Positions 8,613 through 16,532 of a stretch of 64,000 nt of DNA are shown piece by piece. Origin of the DNA: Chloroflexota bacterium (GTDB taxonomy: Bacteria; Chloroflexota; Anaerolineae; B4-G1); assembly GCA_024232355.1 (NCBI GenBank), contig JAAEPW010000375.1:36401-100400 (forward strand), given 5' to 3'. Each line of letters starts with the position of its first letter. The first letter of the stretch is position 1. The notes under the pieces are model-generated. The model did no database searches. It was not told where the DNA came from and was given only the letters and a program-made list of their open reading frames with translations. Made by a program: the position numbers and the translations under genes.

Positions 8613-10985
8613 CTATGCTACAGAGTTCTCCGACTGGTCAAGAAGGGGCCATTCGGCCATCACCCGTGTGCCGTACCCTGGCACCGATTCGACCGTTAAT
8701 TGACCCCCTAACAATATAGCGCGTTCGCGCATTCCATTCAAGCCGCTGCTCAGATCAGTGCGCGGTACATGTTGAAAGTCAAAGCCGCTCCCTTGGTCCT
8801 CTATTTGCACGCTGAGGGTGGCCTGGTCGGCCCAGAGCCGCACAATCGCCTCCCGCACATCAGCGTGCCGGGCGACGTTGGTCAGCCCTTCTTGCACGAT
8901 GCGGTAGGCGGCTGTCTCGACGTCTGGCGCAAAGCGCCTTTCTAACCCTGTGTGCTCCAGTTTCACCCGCACGCCGGTTTGGGTCATATATCGTTCGACG
9001 TGCCACAACAGCGTCGGCAACAGCCCTAGATCATCTAGCATGGCGGGCCGCAGGTTGAGGGATAACTCGTCTACCCGCTCCATCAATTCTTCGATCATCA
9101 CCTGCGCTTCGCCCAGCCTGATCCCAATGGTGTCGGCCGGCGCGCGGGCGGAGACCTCTAACAGTAGATTGAGGCCGGTCAGGATCTGGCCGATCTCGTC
9201 GTGAAGTTCGCGGGCGATATGGCGGCGCTCTTTTTCCTGGATTCGGAGCAATTGGCGGGAGAGTGTTTGCAGCCGCTCGCCCCCCAAGCGCACTTGCTCG
9301 AACAGTCGGGCGTTCTCGATGGCGATAGCCGCAGCCGCAGCCAACGACTCGAGCAACGTCAGGTCTTGAGCGACAAAGAGCCTGGCATCCACATCCACCG
9401 CTTGGATCACACCGATTATGCTTTCTTTGACCTTGAGCGGAACGCTGAGGATAGAGCGCAACGCCAATCCGGTTTTTTGATCCACGCCCGCAAAATAACG
9501 CTCATCGGCGTGGGTGTCTGGCACGATCAAACTTTTGCCACTGAGCATCGTCCAACCGGCGATGCCCTTTCCTGGCGCTAGGCGCCACCCGCGCACGATT
9601 TCGTTCTGGGGGCCGGTGGCCTGCTGGCAGACCAGATCATCTGTCTCCAGGTCAATCAACCAGATCGAGCAGGCGATCACGTCCAGTTGGCGGCGCACCT
9701 CTTCTAGAACGGTGGCAAACACTTGGTCCAGATCGAGGGATGAGCTGAACACCCGGGCTGCCTGATTAAGCAACGCTAGTTCGCGATTGCGTTTTTGCAG
9801 TGCAGTTTCCATTTTCTTGCGCTTGGTGATGTCATACAGCACGCAGTGTGTCTGCCTAAATTCTTCGTCCCTATCGTAGCCTATTCTTCCGTTGATTGAG
9901 ACGATTACGTGCGATCCATCCTTCCGTACCATCTCAAACTCTACGTCACGGGTCTCACCAGCGGCCTTGAAGCGGGGGAATCGCTCTTTAAAATACCCCA
10001 TATACTCGGAGGTTAAAAATTCACCAAACCACCGACCGATCACCTCTTCCCTAGAGTATCCAAGTGTGTCGAGCCATGCTTGGTTTACCTCGATCAGATA
10101 GCCATCCTTGTTCAATGATTGGTAGCCAAGAGGTGTTTCCTCGTACAGCAACCGGAATCTTTTTTCATTCTTTCGTAATGCATTCTCTATTTGTTTGTGC
10201 TCTGTGATGTCACGACCGAAAACAGCCAGGCGTGCTACTTGTCCCTGCGCGTTGAATACTGGATGTATGTGACTGTCAAAGATAATTCCCGCTCGCTCGT
10301 CCTCAAAACGGACCGGCTCTCCTGAATGGACGACTTTATCCACCCATATTTTTCTAGATTTGGCCAGATCGGGAGGCAAAAGATCGTATCCGCATACACC
10401 AACGAGTTCATCCACACGCGCGCCGAATCTATGGGCTGCAGTCTCGTTCAGAGCAAGAATGGTTCCTTCAAGATTGATCAGTATGGCTGTGTCCGTCGGG
10501 GCGTCCAAGAGCGCGCGCGCTGTCTCTTTACTCTCTCGCAGCGCCTGTTCTATCTGTACTCGTTCAGTGGTGTTTAGCACTGTGAGAACCAATCCCGTAA
10601 TCGTATCGTCCGAATCTTTGATCGGTACTAGGCTCCAATCCCAACAAGTCACCCCGCGCTCTGGACGGTCCGCATACTCGAACGGTTTAGCGTGCATATA
10701 GTATGGTTCGCCGGTTTCCACCACGCGCCGAAAGATCTCTTTGTTTTCTACGTTGGGGTACAGATCAAAGTGGTTCTTGCCAGGGAAAAAGGAGGGCTCT
10801 CGTTCATCGGCCTCGGCGTATGCCCGGTTGACCTGGACAAAATTGAATTGCGGGTCCAAACAAGCAACCAGCGTGGGCGTATGATCGAGGATGGCTTCCA
10901 GGATTCGATTGGTTTCTGCCAACGCATTCTCCTGGTGGAGACTGGTGTCTGTTGACGAACGGTCTTGCTTTGTTTTGCTCGGCAT
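8613..10985 (-). CDS. PAS-PAS-PAS-GAF histidine kinase, HisKA_3 (NarX/DegS-like)
   Basis: 790 residues, no membrane segment. Three PAS domains (about 26-145, 150-270, 275-395), a GAF domain (about 410-560), then the HisKA_3 dimerisation helix with the acceptor His in IARELHDEIGQ (about 600) and an HATPase ending in the GLNGMRERA motif typical of this family. The start ATG at 10985 has only a weak upstream site (AGTG). It precedes the NarL-type regulator and should phosphorylate it. GAF plus PAS sensing in a soluble kinase suggests an internal signal (redox, gas or small ligand). Confidence 0.93.
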   Translation of the reverse strand: MPSKTKQDRSSTDTSLHQENALAETNRILEAILDHTPTLVACLDPQFNFVQVNRAYAEADEREPSFFPGKNHFDLYPNVENKEIFRRVVETGEPYYMHAKPFEYADRPERGVTCWDWSLVPIKDSDDTITGLVLTVLNTTERVQIEQALRESKETARALLDAPTDTAILINLEGTILALNETAAHRFGARVDELVGVCGYDLLPPDLAKSRKIWVDKVVHSGEPVRFEDERAGIIFDSHIHPVFNAQGQVARLAVFGRDITEHKQIENALRKNEKRFRLLYEETPLGYQSLNKDGYLIEVNQAWLDTLGYSREEVIGRWFGEFLTSEYMGYFKERFPRFKAAGETRDVEFEMVRKDGSHVIVSINGRIGYDRDEEFRQTHCVLYDITKRKKMETALQKRNRELALLNQAARVFSSSLDLDQVFATVLEEVRRQLDVIACSIWLIDLETDDLVCQQATGPQNEIVRGWRLAPGKGIAGWTMLSGKSLIVPDTHADERYFAGVDQKTGLALRSILSVPLKVKESIIGVIQAVDVDARLFVAQDLTLLESLAAAAAIAIENARLFEQVRLGGERLQTLSRQLLRIQEKERRHIARELHDEIGQILTGLNLLLEVSARAPADTIGIRLGEAQVMIEELMERVDELSLNLRPAMLDDLGLLPTLLWHVERYMTQTGVRVKLEHTGLERRFAPDVETAAYRIVQEGLTNVARHADVREAIVRLWADQATLSVQIEDQGSGFDFQHVPRTDLSSGLNGMRERAILLGGQLTVESVPGYGTRVMAEWPLLDQSENSVA

Positions 10986-11120
10986 TTTTCACTTCGCAGT
11001 AGGAGAAAACTTTGACACAGATTCATTTCTACGGGTTCCATAGATGCTTGTATAGTGTAGTTGAATTTCGATGGGGTGTCAATTGCATTTTTGCCTTGGG
11101 ATACTAAAATTAGTAGAAAT

Positions 11121-11140
11121 TTCTGCAATTCGTGGCAAAA
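11121..11140. repeat. Half-copy of the CACGAATT palindromic repeat
   Basis: GCAATTCGTGGCAAA matches the right arm of the perfect copy at 24729-24748; the left arm is absent. Confidence 0.55.
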
Positions 11141-11339
11141 AACCAACACGCTCGAATCTCATTCGGCACACCCGCTCCCTTGCCCATCCTGCCCAATAGT
11201 GGTACACTTGCCCTCGGTATCAAAGAGGATATGTGCCAACATTGTCTCTGGCCCGCGATGTGACCAGCAGCAGTGTCGATTCTAATGGGTCAGTCATTTG
11301 GTTGGCTATTTTGGGCAAGGTTCCTGAGCCTTGCTTGTC

Positions 11340-11380
11340 AGATTGACACTTTTAGGCAAAATCAAGCCTCGTGTCAATCT
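11340..11380 (+). promoter_or_regulatory. Stem-loop upstream of the CBS-ACT gene (possible operator or RNA element)
   Basis: AGATTGACAC (11340-11349) and GTGTCAATCT (11371-11380) are perfect reverse complements; inside them AGGC and GCCT pair again across AAAATCAA. The structure ends 46 bases before the CBS-ACT start. No T-run follows, so it is not a terminator. Its place suggests an operator or a 5'-leader structure. Confidence 0.5.
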
Positions 11381-11426
11381 AACTTGAACCATGCCCTATT
11401 TTGACAATCTATTTCGAGGAGGAAAA

Positions 11427-12086
11427 ATGCTAGTTAAGGATCGAATGAGTTCTAAACCTGTGACTGTCAGGACGGATACCAACCTCAAAAATGCTTTGGA
11501 TTTGGTCCGCAGTAATCCGTTCCGTCATTTGCCGGTGCTGGACGAGAACGACAAGCTGGTCGGCATTGTGACAGAAAAAAGCCTGGTCTATGCTTCTCCC
11601 ACCCCCAGTACCACCCTTAGTGTTTTTGAAGTGGATTACATCCTTTCACGCACCAAGGTCGGACAGGTGATACAGGGCGAGGTTGTTTTTGTGAGGCCCG
11701 ATCTGCCCATTGAAGAAGCTGCGCGCGTGATGATCGACCATCGCATTGGTTGCTTGCCCGTCGTTGAAGGGGAAAAACTGATCGGCATCATCAGCGACAC
11801 GGACATCTTTCGCGTTTTTGCCGAAGGATTGGGAGGCGGACATCCCTCATTGCGCATCACGATCGTTATCCCAGAAGCGGTGGGCAGTTTGGCCAAAGTC
11901 ACGAGCCACGTTGCCGAATTGGGCGGCAACATTCACTCGCTAGGCACATTTTGGGCCGAAGGACCTGAGGAACGGCTGATCGCTTTTCGTTTGGAAGGTG
12001 TGGATCAAGAGACCATTTTGCCGGTATTGGAAGCAGATGGCATTCAGATCATGAATGTGTGGGAGCCAGAGCGTAAATCGGAATAA
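11427..12086 (+). CDS. CBS-pair and ACT domain protein (AcuB-like)
   Basis: 219 residues from the ATG at 11427, chosen because GAGGAGG lies 5 bases upstream. Two CBS motifs (about 7-65 and 85-140; the DRMSSKPVTV and DTDIFRVF regions are typical) form an adenine-nucleotide-binding Bateman module. An ACT domain follows (about 148-215, beginning with LRITIVIPEAVGSLAKV), which usually binds amino acids. AcuB-type CBS-ACT proteins are thought to sense energy or amino-acid status; the partner is not known. The gene ends 22 bases before the rpsU promoter and is likely transcribed on its own. Confidence 0.88.
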   Translation: MLVKDRMSSKPVTVRTDTNLKNALDLVRSNPFRHLPVLDENDKLVGIVTEKSLVYASPTPSTTLSVFEVDYILSRTKVGQVIQGEVVFVRPDLPIEEAARVMIDHRIGCLPVVEGEKLIGIISDTDIFRVFAEGLGGGHPSLRITIVIPEAVGSLAKVTSHVAELGGNIHSLGTFWAEGPEERLIAFRLEGVDQETILPVLEADGIQIMNVWEPERKSE

Positions 12087-12108
12087 ACGACATGTCGGTT
12101 AACTGTGC

Positions 12109-12137
12109 TTGACAAGTCTAAAGGGCACGATTATAAT
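12109..12137 (+). promoter_or_regulatory. Consensus sigma-70-type promoter of rpsU
   Basis: TTGACA at 12109-12114, a 17-base spacer, and TATAAT at 12132-12137: both hexamers match the consensus perfectly. Transcription should start near 12144, giving a leader of about 49 bases before the rpsU GTG. Confidence 0.9.
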
Positions 12138-12192
12138 CACTTGCAATCAAAAACCAGTTGATACTGGGTATAGGAGAGGGGGGAGAAAACAA

Positions 12193-12399
12193 GTGACCAG
12201 AGTGACAATTGAGGACAATGAGTCCTTTGATTCTTTGTTGAGACGTTTCAACAAAAAGGTTCAAGGTGACCGTGTGATGTCAGAAGTACGTCGTCGTCGC
12301 TTTTTCGAAAAGCCGAGTGTGGTTCGCAAGCGCAAAAAGGCTGCCAAGCTGCGCAAGAGTCGCCGGCAGACGATCAAGGAACAGCGAACCTATCGGTAG
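12193..12399 (+). CDS. rpsU: Small ribosomal subunit protein bS21
   Basis: 68 residues from a GTG at 12193 that follows a purine-rich GGGGAG site; the open frame upstream runs into the promoter and cannot be translated. The protein begins like other S21 proteins (TRVTIEDNESFDSLLRRF) and ends in a basic tail with the RKRKKAAKLRKSRR pattern. S21 binds the 30S platform near the anti-Shine-Dalgarno region and helps initiation. A strong promoter fits a ribosomal gene. The conserved neighbour yqeY follows but is broken. Confidence 0.95.
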   Translation: MTRVTIEDNESFDSLLRRFNKKVQGDRVMSEVRRRRFFEKPSVVRKRKKAAKLRKSRRQTIKEQRTYR

Positions 12400-12438
12400 T
12401 CAGTGGTCGAGCGACCGGCTATAATAGTGGAGAGGCGC

Positions 12439-12665
12439 ATGGGCCTACGACAGCAATTGCAAAATGACCTAAAGGATGCGCTCCGTGCCCATGATAAGCA
12501 TCGTAAATCTGTGATTCGAATGTGCTTGGCCAAGATTGTCAATGCCAAAGTCGAGCACGGGGGAGAACTAGATGATGCCGGCGTGGTTGTGGTCTTGCGA
12601 AGAAAGCCCACCGCCACGCCACGATCGACGAATTGCGGCAAGTTAACGAGTTGCTAGCCGGGTAA
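12439..12665 (+). pseudogene. yqeY: Remnant of a GatB/YqeY-domain protein, truncated and frameshifted
   Basis: An ATG at 12439 follows a good GGAGAGG site. The first 50 residues are clearly YqeY-like (GLRQQLQNDLKDALRAHDK and SVIRMCLAKIVNAKVE). At about 12600 the frame loses homology (ends PRSTNCGKLTSC), while a neighbouring frame continues with a family-like stretch (AHRHATIDELRQVNELLAG) and stops at 12665. Even with that shift repaired, only about half of the usual 150 residues remain, so the gene has both a one-base lesion and a 3' truncation. Family members help tRNA-dependent amidation or bind tRNA; this copy is probably inactive. A sequencing error could explain the shift but not the missing half. 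Confidence 0.75.
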
Positions 12666-12703
12666 CGGCGCTCGCAGGACAAGTATTATATCGATAAACA
12701 AGA

Positions 12704-12729
12704 GGGAGCGCCATGTGTGCTCCCTTTTT
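12704..12729 (+). terminator. Intrinsic terminator after rpsU/yqeY remnant
   Basis: GGGAGC (12704-12709) pairs with GCTCCC (12719-12724) across a 9-base loop, followed directly by TTTTT. Confidence 0.9.
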
Positions 12730-12800
12730 GTTCATCATAATAGATTGCTTCGGAATTCACTATTGAGCACTTTAGTGGCCAACAGATTTCGAGTTTATGG

Positions 12801-12871
12801 CCACGAATTTCACCAGTTTTTCCGCTTAGCCGCTCTGCTTGTATTCGTGGTAATTTGTCAAGTTCGTGGCT
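12801..12871. repeat. Palindromic dispersed repeat, CACGAATT family, copy 2
   Basis: GCCACGAATTTCACCAG at the left and TATTCGTGG plus a second TTCGTGGC at the right; the centre resembles copy 1 at 7429-7472. It lies between the terminator and the HD-protein gene. Confidence 0.75.
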
Positions 12872-12902
12872 GCTATTTTTGAACAACTCTAACAATTTGC
12901 AA

Positions 12903-15044
12903 ATGAGTACGAACACGATCGATATTGGACGTGTGAAGGATAGTTCAAACACACGCCGTAACAACCGTAACTGGTGGGCCTGGCTGCGCCTGATCTTGCT
13001 GGGGGCAGTGCTGGCAGGAATCACGGGCTTGGTGATGGTCTTGCCACGGCTGCCTGATTCAGTGCTGTCTACCGGTCGTGTGGCGTTGGCAGAAGGAGAT
13101 GTTGTACCTCAGGACATCCGCGCTCCACGCAGTTTGACTTATGAAAGTGCCATCCGGTATGCCGAAGCACAGGACCGGGCCGCAAATGCGGTACAATCCA
13201 TCTACACGCTTCCTGATCCCACGTATGCCCGCCAACAACTTGGTCGATCTTATCTGGTGCTCGACTATTTGGGATCGATACGCGCGGACATATTGGCTTC
13301 GGCTGCCCAACGGCACGGCTGGATTTGGGCCGTATCCGAACTCGCCGATATTCCTCCAGAGGCACTCGACGACCTGCTGGCCCTGTCGGACGCGAGTTGG
13401 GATCGGGTCCAATCGGAGACTCGGGACGTGATTGACCAGGCAATGCGTCGCGAGATTCGCGACGGATACATGAACGATGTGATGAATGATGTGCCTGCTA
13501 TGGTCAGTCTCGACCTTTCAGACGCGGAAACCAATGCTACCATCGTGCTTGCACAGCACTTTCTCGTTCCCAACTCTTTTCTTGCCCCTGATGCCACCGC
13601 CAGGGCGCGAGCACACGCTCGCGAGCAAGTGCCGCCTGTGTTGCGCACCTTTGAAGCCGATCAAATTGTCGTGCGGGTGGGCCAGGTGGTAGAGTTGGAC
13701 GATATAGAAGCCCTGGAACAACTCGGACTGCGCCAGCCGCAGGTGAAATGGAGCGATTGGGCCAGCGCCGGCCTCTTTGCCGTGTCGTTGACTTTGTTAC
13801 TCGGCCTGTATCTGATGCGCTTTCAGCCGGGCGTGCTATGGAATGGAAACCAAGCCTCGCTCTTGGTATTGCTAATATCGCTATCGGTGTTGGTGGTTGG
13901 GCTGATGGTGCCCGGAGGCTTGGTGCTGCGCTATCTTTCTCCGGCCCCCACGCTGGCTATGTTGGTTGCCGCTACCCTTGGGCCGCACGCGGGTGCAGTC
14001 TCGGCGATCTTTTTGGGCAGTACCGTGGGCGTCATTGCCGACAACTCGTTAGAGATGGGCATTTATGCTACTTTTGGTGGTCTGGTGGCGGCCCTCGTTC
14101 TGGGACGGGTTGAGCGTATCAGTGCGCTCTTTCGTGCCGGTGCATTCGCTGCCCTAACGCACGTGATCATTGCCATGATCTTTTATTTGTCGCTGGATAG
14201 TGGCAGGCCAAGTGATTTTTTGATCACAGCGTCGGGCGGTATTGCCAATGGGGGGATTTCGGCCAGTTTGGCGCTGGGAGGACTGTTTCTTGTGGGCCCG
14301 CTGTTCGACATCACGACCACGATGCGGCTCGTCGAACTCGGACGCCCGGACCATCCGCTCCTGAAACGATTGCTGCGCGAAGCGCCCGCTACTTATCATC
14401 ATAGCCTGATGGTGTCCAACCTGGCTGAGCAGGCCGCCGAGCGTATCGGTGCCGATGCGATGCTCACCCGCGTGGGCGCTTATTACCACGACGTGGGCAA
14501 GATTGCGCGCCCATACTTTTTTACCGAGAATCAAGCTGAGGGTGTGAATCCGCACGACCGGCTCGATCCACGCACCAGCGCCGAGGTCATCACCAGCCAC
14601 GTCAAGGATGGGATCGAATTGGCGCGCCGGTACCGGTTGCCCCGTCGCGTGCGCGCCTTTATTCCCGAACACCATGGCACGGCTTGGGTCAGTTTTCTCT
14701 ACCACAAGGCGGTACAATTGGCGGGCGACGCCGCGCTGGTGAACCCGGATGATTTTCACCATCAAGGCCCCAAGCCTCAGAGCCGGGAGACTGCCCTCGT
14801 CATGTTGGCCGACGGTTGCGAGGCAGCGACACGCTCTGCGCGTCCTGGCACGGCTGAAGAAGTGGCCGAAATCATCAACAGCATTATCGATCATCGCGTG
14901 GATGAGGGGCAGTTCACAGAGTGTGACTTGACCTTGCGCGATCTCGATGTGATACGCGAGACTTTTGTCTCTGTCCTAAAAGGCGTTTTTCATCCGCGTA
15001 TCAAATATCCATCATCAGATCAGGTAAAAGCCAATGAAAGCTAG
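12903..15044 (+). CDS. 7TM-HD membrane phosphodiesterase (PgpH-like)
   Basis: 713 residues from the ATG at 12903; no clear ribosome-binding site, and a GTG or TTG nearby is possible. One membrane segment near the N-terminus (about 28-50) is followed by an outside 7TMR-HDED-type region (about 60-275), a 7TM block (about 285-480) and a cytoplasmic HD domain with HHSLMVSNLAEQA (about 499), YYHDVGK (about 527) and PEHHGT (about 588) as metal ligands. Members such as Listeria PgpH degrade cyclic di-AMP to pApA, and that activity is inferred here. It heads a run overlapping ybeY and close to dgkA, an order common in Gram-positive-type genomes. Confidence 0.92.
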   Translation: MSTNTIDIGRVKDSSNTRRNNRNWWAWLRLILLGAVLAGITGLVMVLPRLPDSVLSTGRVALAEGDVVPQDIRAPRSLTYESAIRYAEAQDRAANAVQSIYTLPDPTYARQQLGRSYLVLDYLGSIRADILASAAQRHGWIWAVSELADIPPEALDDLLALSDASWDRVQSETRDVIDQAMRREIRDGYMNDVMNDVPAMVSLDLSDAETNATIVLAQHFLVPNSFLAPDATARARAHAREQVPPVLRTFEADQIVVRVGQVVELDDIEALEQLGLRQPQVKWSDWASAGLFAVSLTLLLGLYLMRFQPGVLWNGNQASLLVLLISLSVLVVGLMVPGGLVLRYLSPAPTLAMLVAATLGPHAGAVSAIFLGSTVGVIADNSLEMGIYATFGGLVAALVLGRVERISALFRAGAFAALTHVIIAMIFYLSLDSGRPSDFLITASGGIANGGISASLALGGLFLVGPLFDITTTMRLVELGRPDHPLLKRLLREAPATYHHSLMVSNLAEQAAERIGADAMLTRVGAYYHDVGKIARPYFFTENQAEGVNPHDRLDPRTSAEVITSHVKDGIELARRYRLPRRVRAFIPEHHGTAWVSFLYHKAVQLAGDAALVNPDDFHHQGPKPQSRETALVMLADGCEAATRSARPGTAEEVAEIINSIIDHRVDEGQFTECDLTLRDLDVIRETFVSVLKGVFHPRIKYPSSDQVKANES

Positions 15045-15555
15045 AGTTGAATCAGGGATGTCTCCACATACGGTGGAGATACAAATTGACGAGCAATTCC
15101 AGGCACAGGTCCAACCCGACCTGCTGCATCGGGCTGCTCTGGCCGCTTTGGCCCACCAGCAGGAGGAAGAACCGCGCGAGTTGTCCATCGTGTTGACCGA
15201 TGATGCGGCGCTGCACGAACTCAACCTGCGGCATCGGGGTGTGGATGCGCCGACCGATGTGCTGGCTTTTTCTGATGAGGAGGACGAGGTTGGTGGGATG
15301 TTCGTCGAACCGCCGGGTGCCCCCCGTTATCTGGGCGACGTGATCATCTCAATCCCCCGGGCTGATGCGCAAGCCGCAAAGGCCGGTCACGATATGCTGG
15401 CAGAGTTGCAATTGTTGGTGGTCCATGGCGTGCTGCACTTGTTGGGATACGATGACGTCGAAAAAGATCAGCGAGCGCAGATGTGGGCTGTGCAGGCCGA
15501 CGTTCTCCAAGGGCTGGATGTTCAGGTCCATTTGCCCGCCATCGACGCGGTGTGA
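15034..15555 (+). CDS. ybeY: rRNA maturation endoribonuclease YbeY, with an altered zinc ligand
   Basis: 173 residues; the start at 15034 overlaps the HD gene by 11 bases, with AGG 10 bases upstream. The fold-typical elements are present: ELSIVLTDDAALHELN, the DVLAFSDEE loop and LGDVIIS. The metal motif HGxLHxxGxDH reads HGVLHLLGYDD (131-141), so the third zinc-binding His is Asp141. YbeY takes part in 16S 3'-end processing and 70S quality control. Asp can also bind zinc, so activity may be kept. Translational coupling to both neighbours is likely. Confidence 0.93.
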   Translation: MKARVESGMSPHTVEIQIDEQFQAQVQPDLLHRAALAALAHQQEEEPRELSIVLTDDAALHELNLRHRGVDAPTDVLAFSDEEDEVGGMFVEPPGAPRYLGDVIISIPRADAQAAKAGHDMLAELQLLVVHGVLHLLGYDDVEKDQRAQMWAVQADVLQGLDVQVHLPAIDAV

Positions 15556-15560
15556 ACTTT

Positions 15561-15929
15561 ATGCGCAGCAAAAATATCATTGAGAGTTTTCGCTTTGCAT
15601 TTGCTGGCTTATGGTATGCCCTGCGCACTCAGCGCAACACGCGCATCCACCTGACCATAGCCGTCGCAGTGGTTACGGTGGGGGCGTGGTTGGGTCTTTC
15701 GCTCACACAGTGGGCGTTGCTGACTTTGTCTATTGGTTTTGTGTTGGTGGGCGAGATGCTGAACACTGTGGCCGAGACGTTGGTGGACTTGATCAGCCCC
15801 GGCTATCATCCATTGGCGAAAATCGTCAAGGATGTGACAGCGGGGGCGGTGCTGTTGACGGCCATCATCTCTGTCGTGGTTGGCTTGTTGGTGCTAGGCC
15901 CGCCACTTTGGGAGAGGGTGGGGTGGTAG
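15561..15929 (+). CDS. dgkA: Diacylglycerol/undecaprenol kinase, DgkA family
   Basis: 122 residues, three membrane helices, start 6 bases after the ybeY stop. The family signature is present as GEMLNTVAETLVDL (usual form E-x-LNTAIE-x-VVD), followed by HPLAKIVKDVTAGAVLL. In Gram-positive-type bacteria this small kinase phosphorylates undecaprenol, recycling the lipid carrier for wall and surface polysaccharide synthesis. The choice between diacylglycerol and undecaprenol as substrate cannot be made from the sequence. Confidence 0.93.
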   Translation: MRSKNIIESFRFAFAGLWYALRTQRNTRIHLTIAVAVVTVGAWLGLSLTQWALLTLSIGFVLVGEMLNTVAETLVDLISPGYHPLAKIVKDVTAGAVLLTAIISVVVGLLVLGPPLWERVGW

Positions 15930-15997
15930 GCGTTGCTCAGAAACAACGGCGTTGTTTTGAGAAAATGTTCTAGTTTGTTTGAGAGGAATAAGACTGA

Positions 15998-16471
15998 ATG
16001 AATATGAATCAACCTGTTTATTTGACTGACGAAGGCGTACAAGATCTGCGCCAGGAACTCGACCACTTGGTCAACGTAAAGCGACTGGCGTTGGCCGATC
16101 GGCTGCACAAGGCGATCCAACAAGGTGACCTGAAGGAGAACGCCGACTATATCGCTGCCAAAGAGGAACAGGGCTTTTTGGAGGGGCGCATTCAACAGAT
16201 CGAGGTGATGTTGCGCAATGTGGAGATCATCCAAGATAATGGTCCCTCTGATAAAGTTTCTATAGGCAGCCGTGTGACCGTCGTCGAGGAGGGATTCGAG
16301 GATGAAGAAACCTTCCGTATCGTCGGTGCTGCTGAGGCGAACCCCGGACAAGGTAAAGTGTCCAACGAGTCACCGCTGGGCCAGGCGTTGTTGGAGCGCG
16401 GGGTGGGAGATGTTGTTACCATAGAGGCTCCCGCCGGAGAGATCGCCTTTCGGATAACGGCAATCGAGTGA
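15998..16471 (+). CDS. greA: Transcription elongation factor GreA
   Basis: 157 residues, normal length. The N-terminal coiled coil (about 1-75) carries the acidic tip in GDLKENADY, and the C-terminal FKBP-like domain (about 82-157) contains GSRVTVV and the SPLGQALLERGVGD motif. GreA enters the RNA polymerase secondary channel and stimulates cleavage of backtracked RNA. GAGAGGA lies upstream; a second ATG two codons downstream is also possible. Confidence 0.97.
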   Translation: MNMNQPVYLTDEGVQDLRQELDHLVNVKRLALADRLHKAIQQGDLKENADYIAAKEEQGFLEGRIQQIEVMLRNVEIIQDNGPSDKVSIGSRVTVVEEGFEDEETFRIVGAAEANPGQGKVSNESPLGQALLERGVGDVVTIEAPAGEIAFRITAIE

Positions 16472-16478
16472 GACGTGT

Positions 16479-16521
16479 GCGTGAAACGCGATGCGTGACG
16501 ATCACGAATCACGTTTCACGC
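16479..16521. repeat. Palindromic repeat, GTGAAACG family, copy 1
   Basis: GCGTGAAACG (16479-16488) and CGTTTCACGC (16512-16521) are perfect reverse complements with CGTGA/TCACG pairing inside. It fills the gap between greA and the ABC gene and could also act as a 3'-end hairpin for greA, though no T-run follows. Confidence 0.75.
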
Positions 16522-16532
16522 CTCACAACAGC

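Larger units (their letters stand above)
10986..11426. other. Divergent intergenic region, 441 bases, without a gene
   Basis: It separates the minus-strand kinase cluster from the plus-strand CBS-ACT gene and must carry promoters for both. I see a half-copy of the CACGAATT repeat (11121-11140) and a long hairpin (11340-11380). Short frames here show no family signature. Confidence 0.6.

Noticed and set aside
14154..14894. 246-codon minus-strand frame
   Set aside because: Antisense to the HD domain of the 7TM-HD protein; no motif.
16479..16521. Intrinsic terminator after greA
   Set aside because: The stem is strong but no T-run follows, and the sequence matches a dispersed repeat seen again at 18658-18683.
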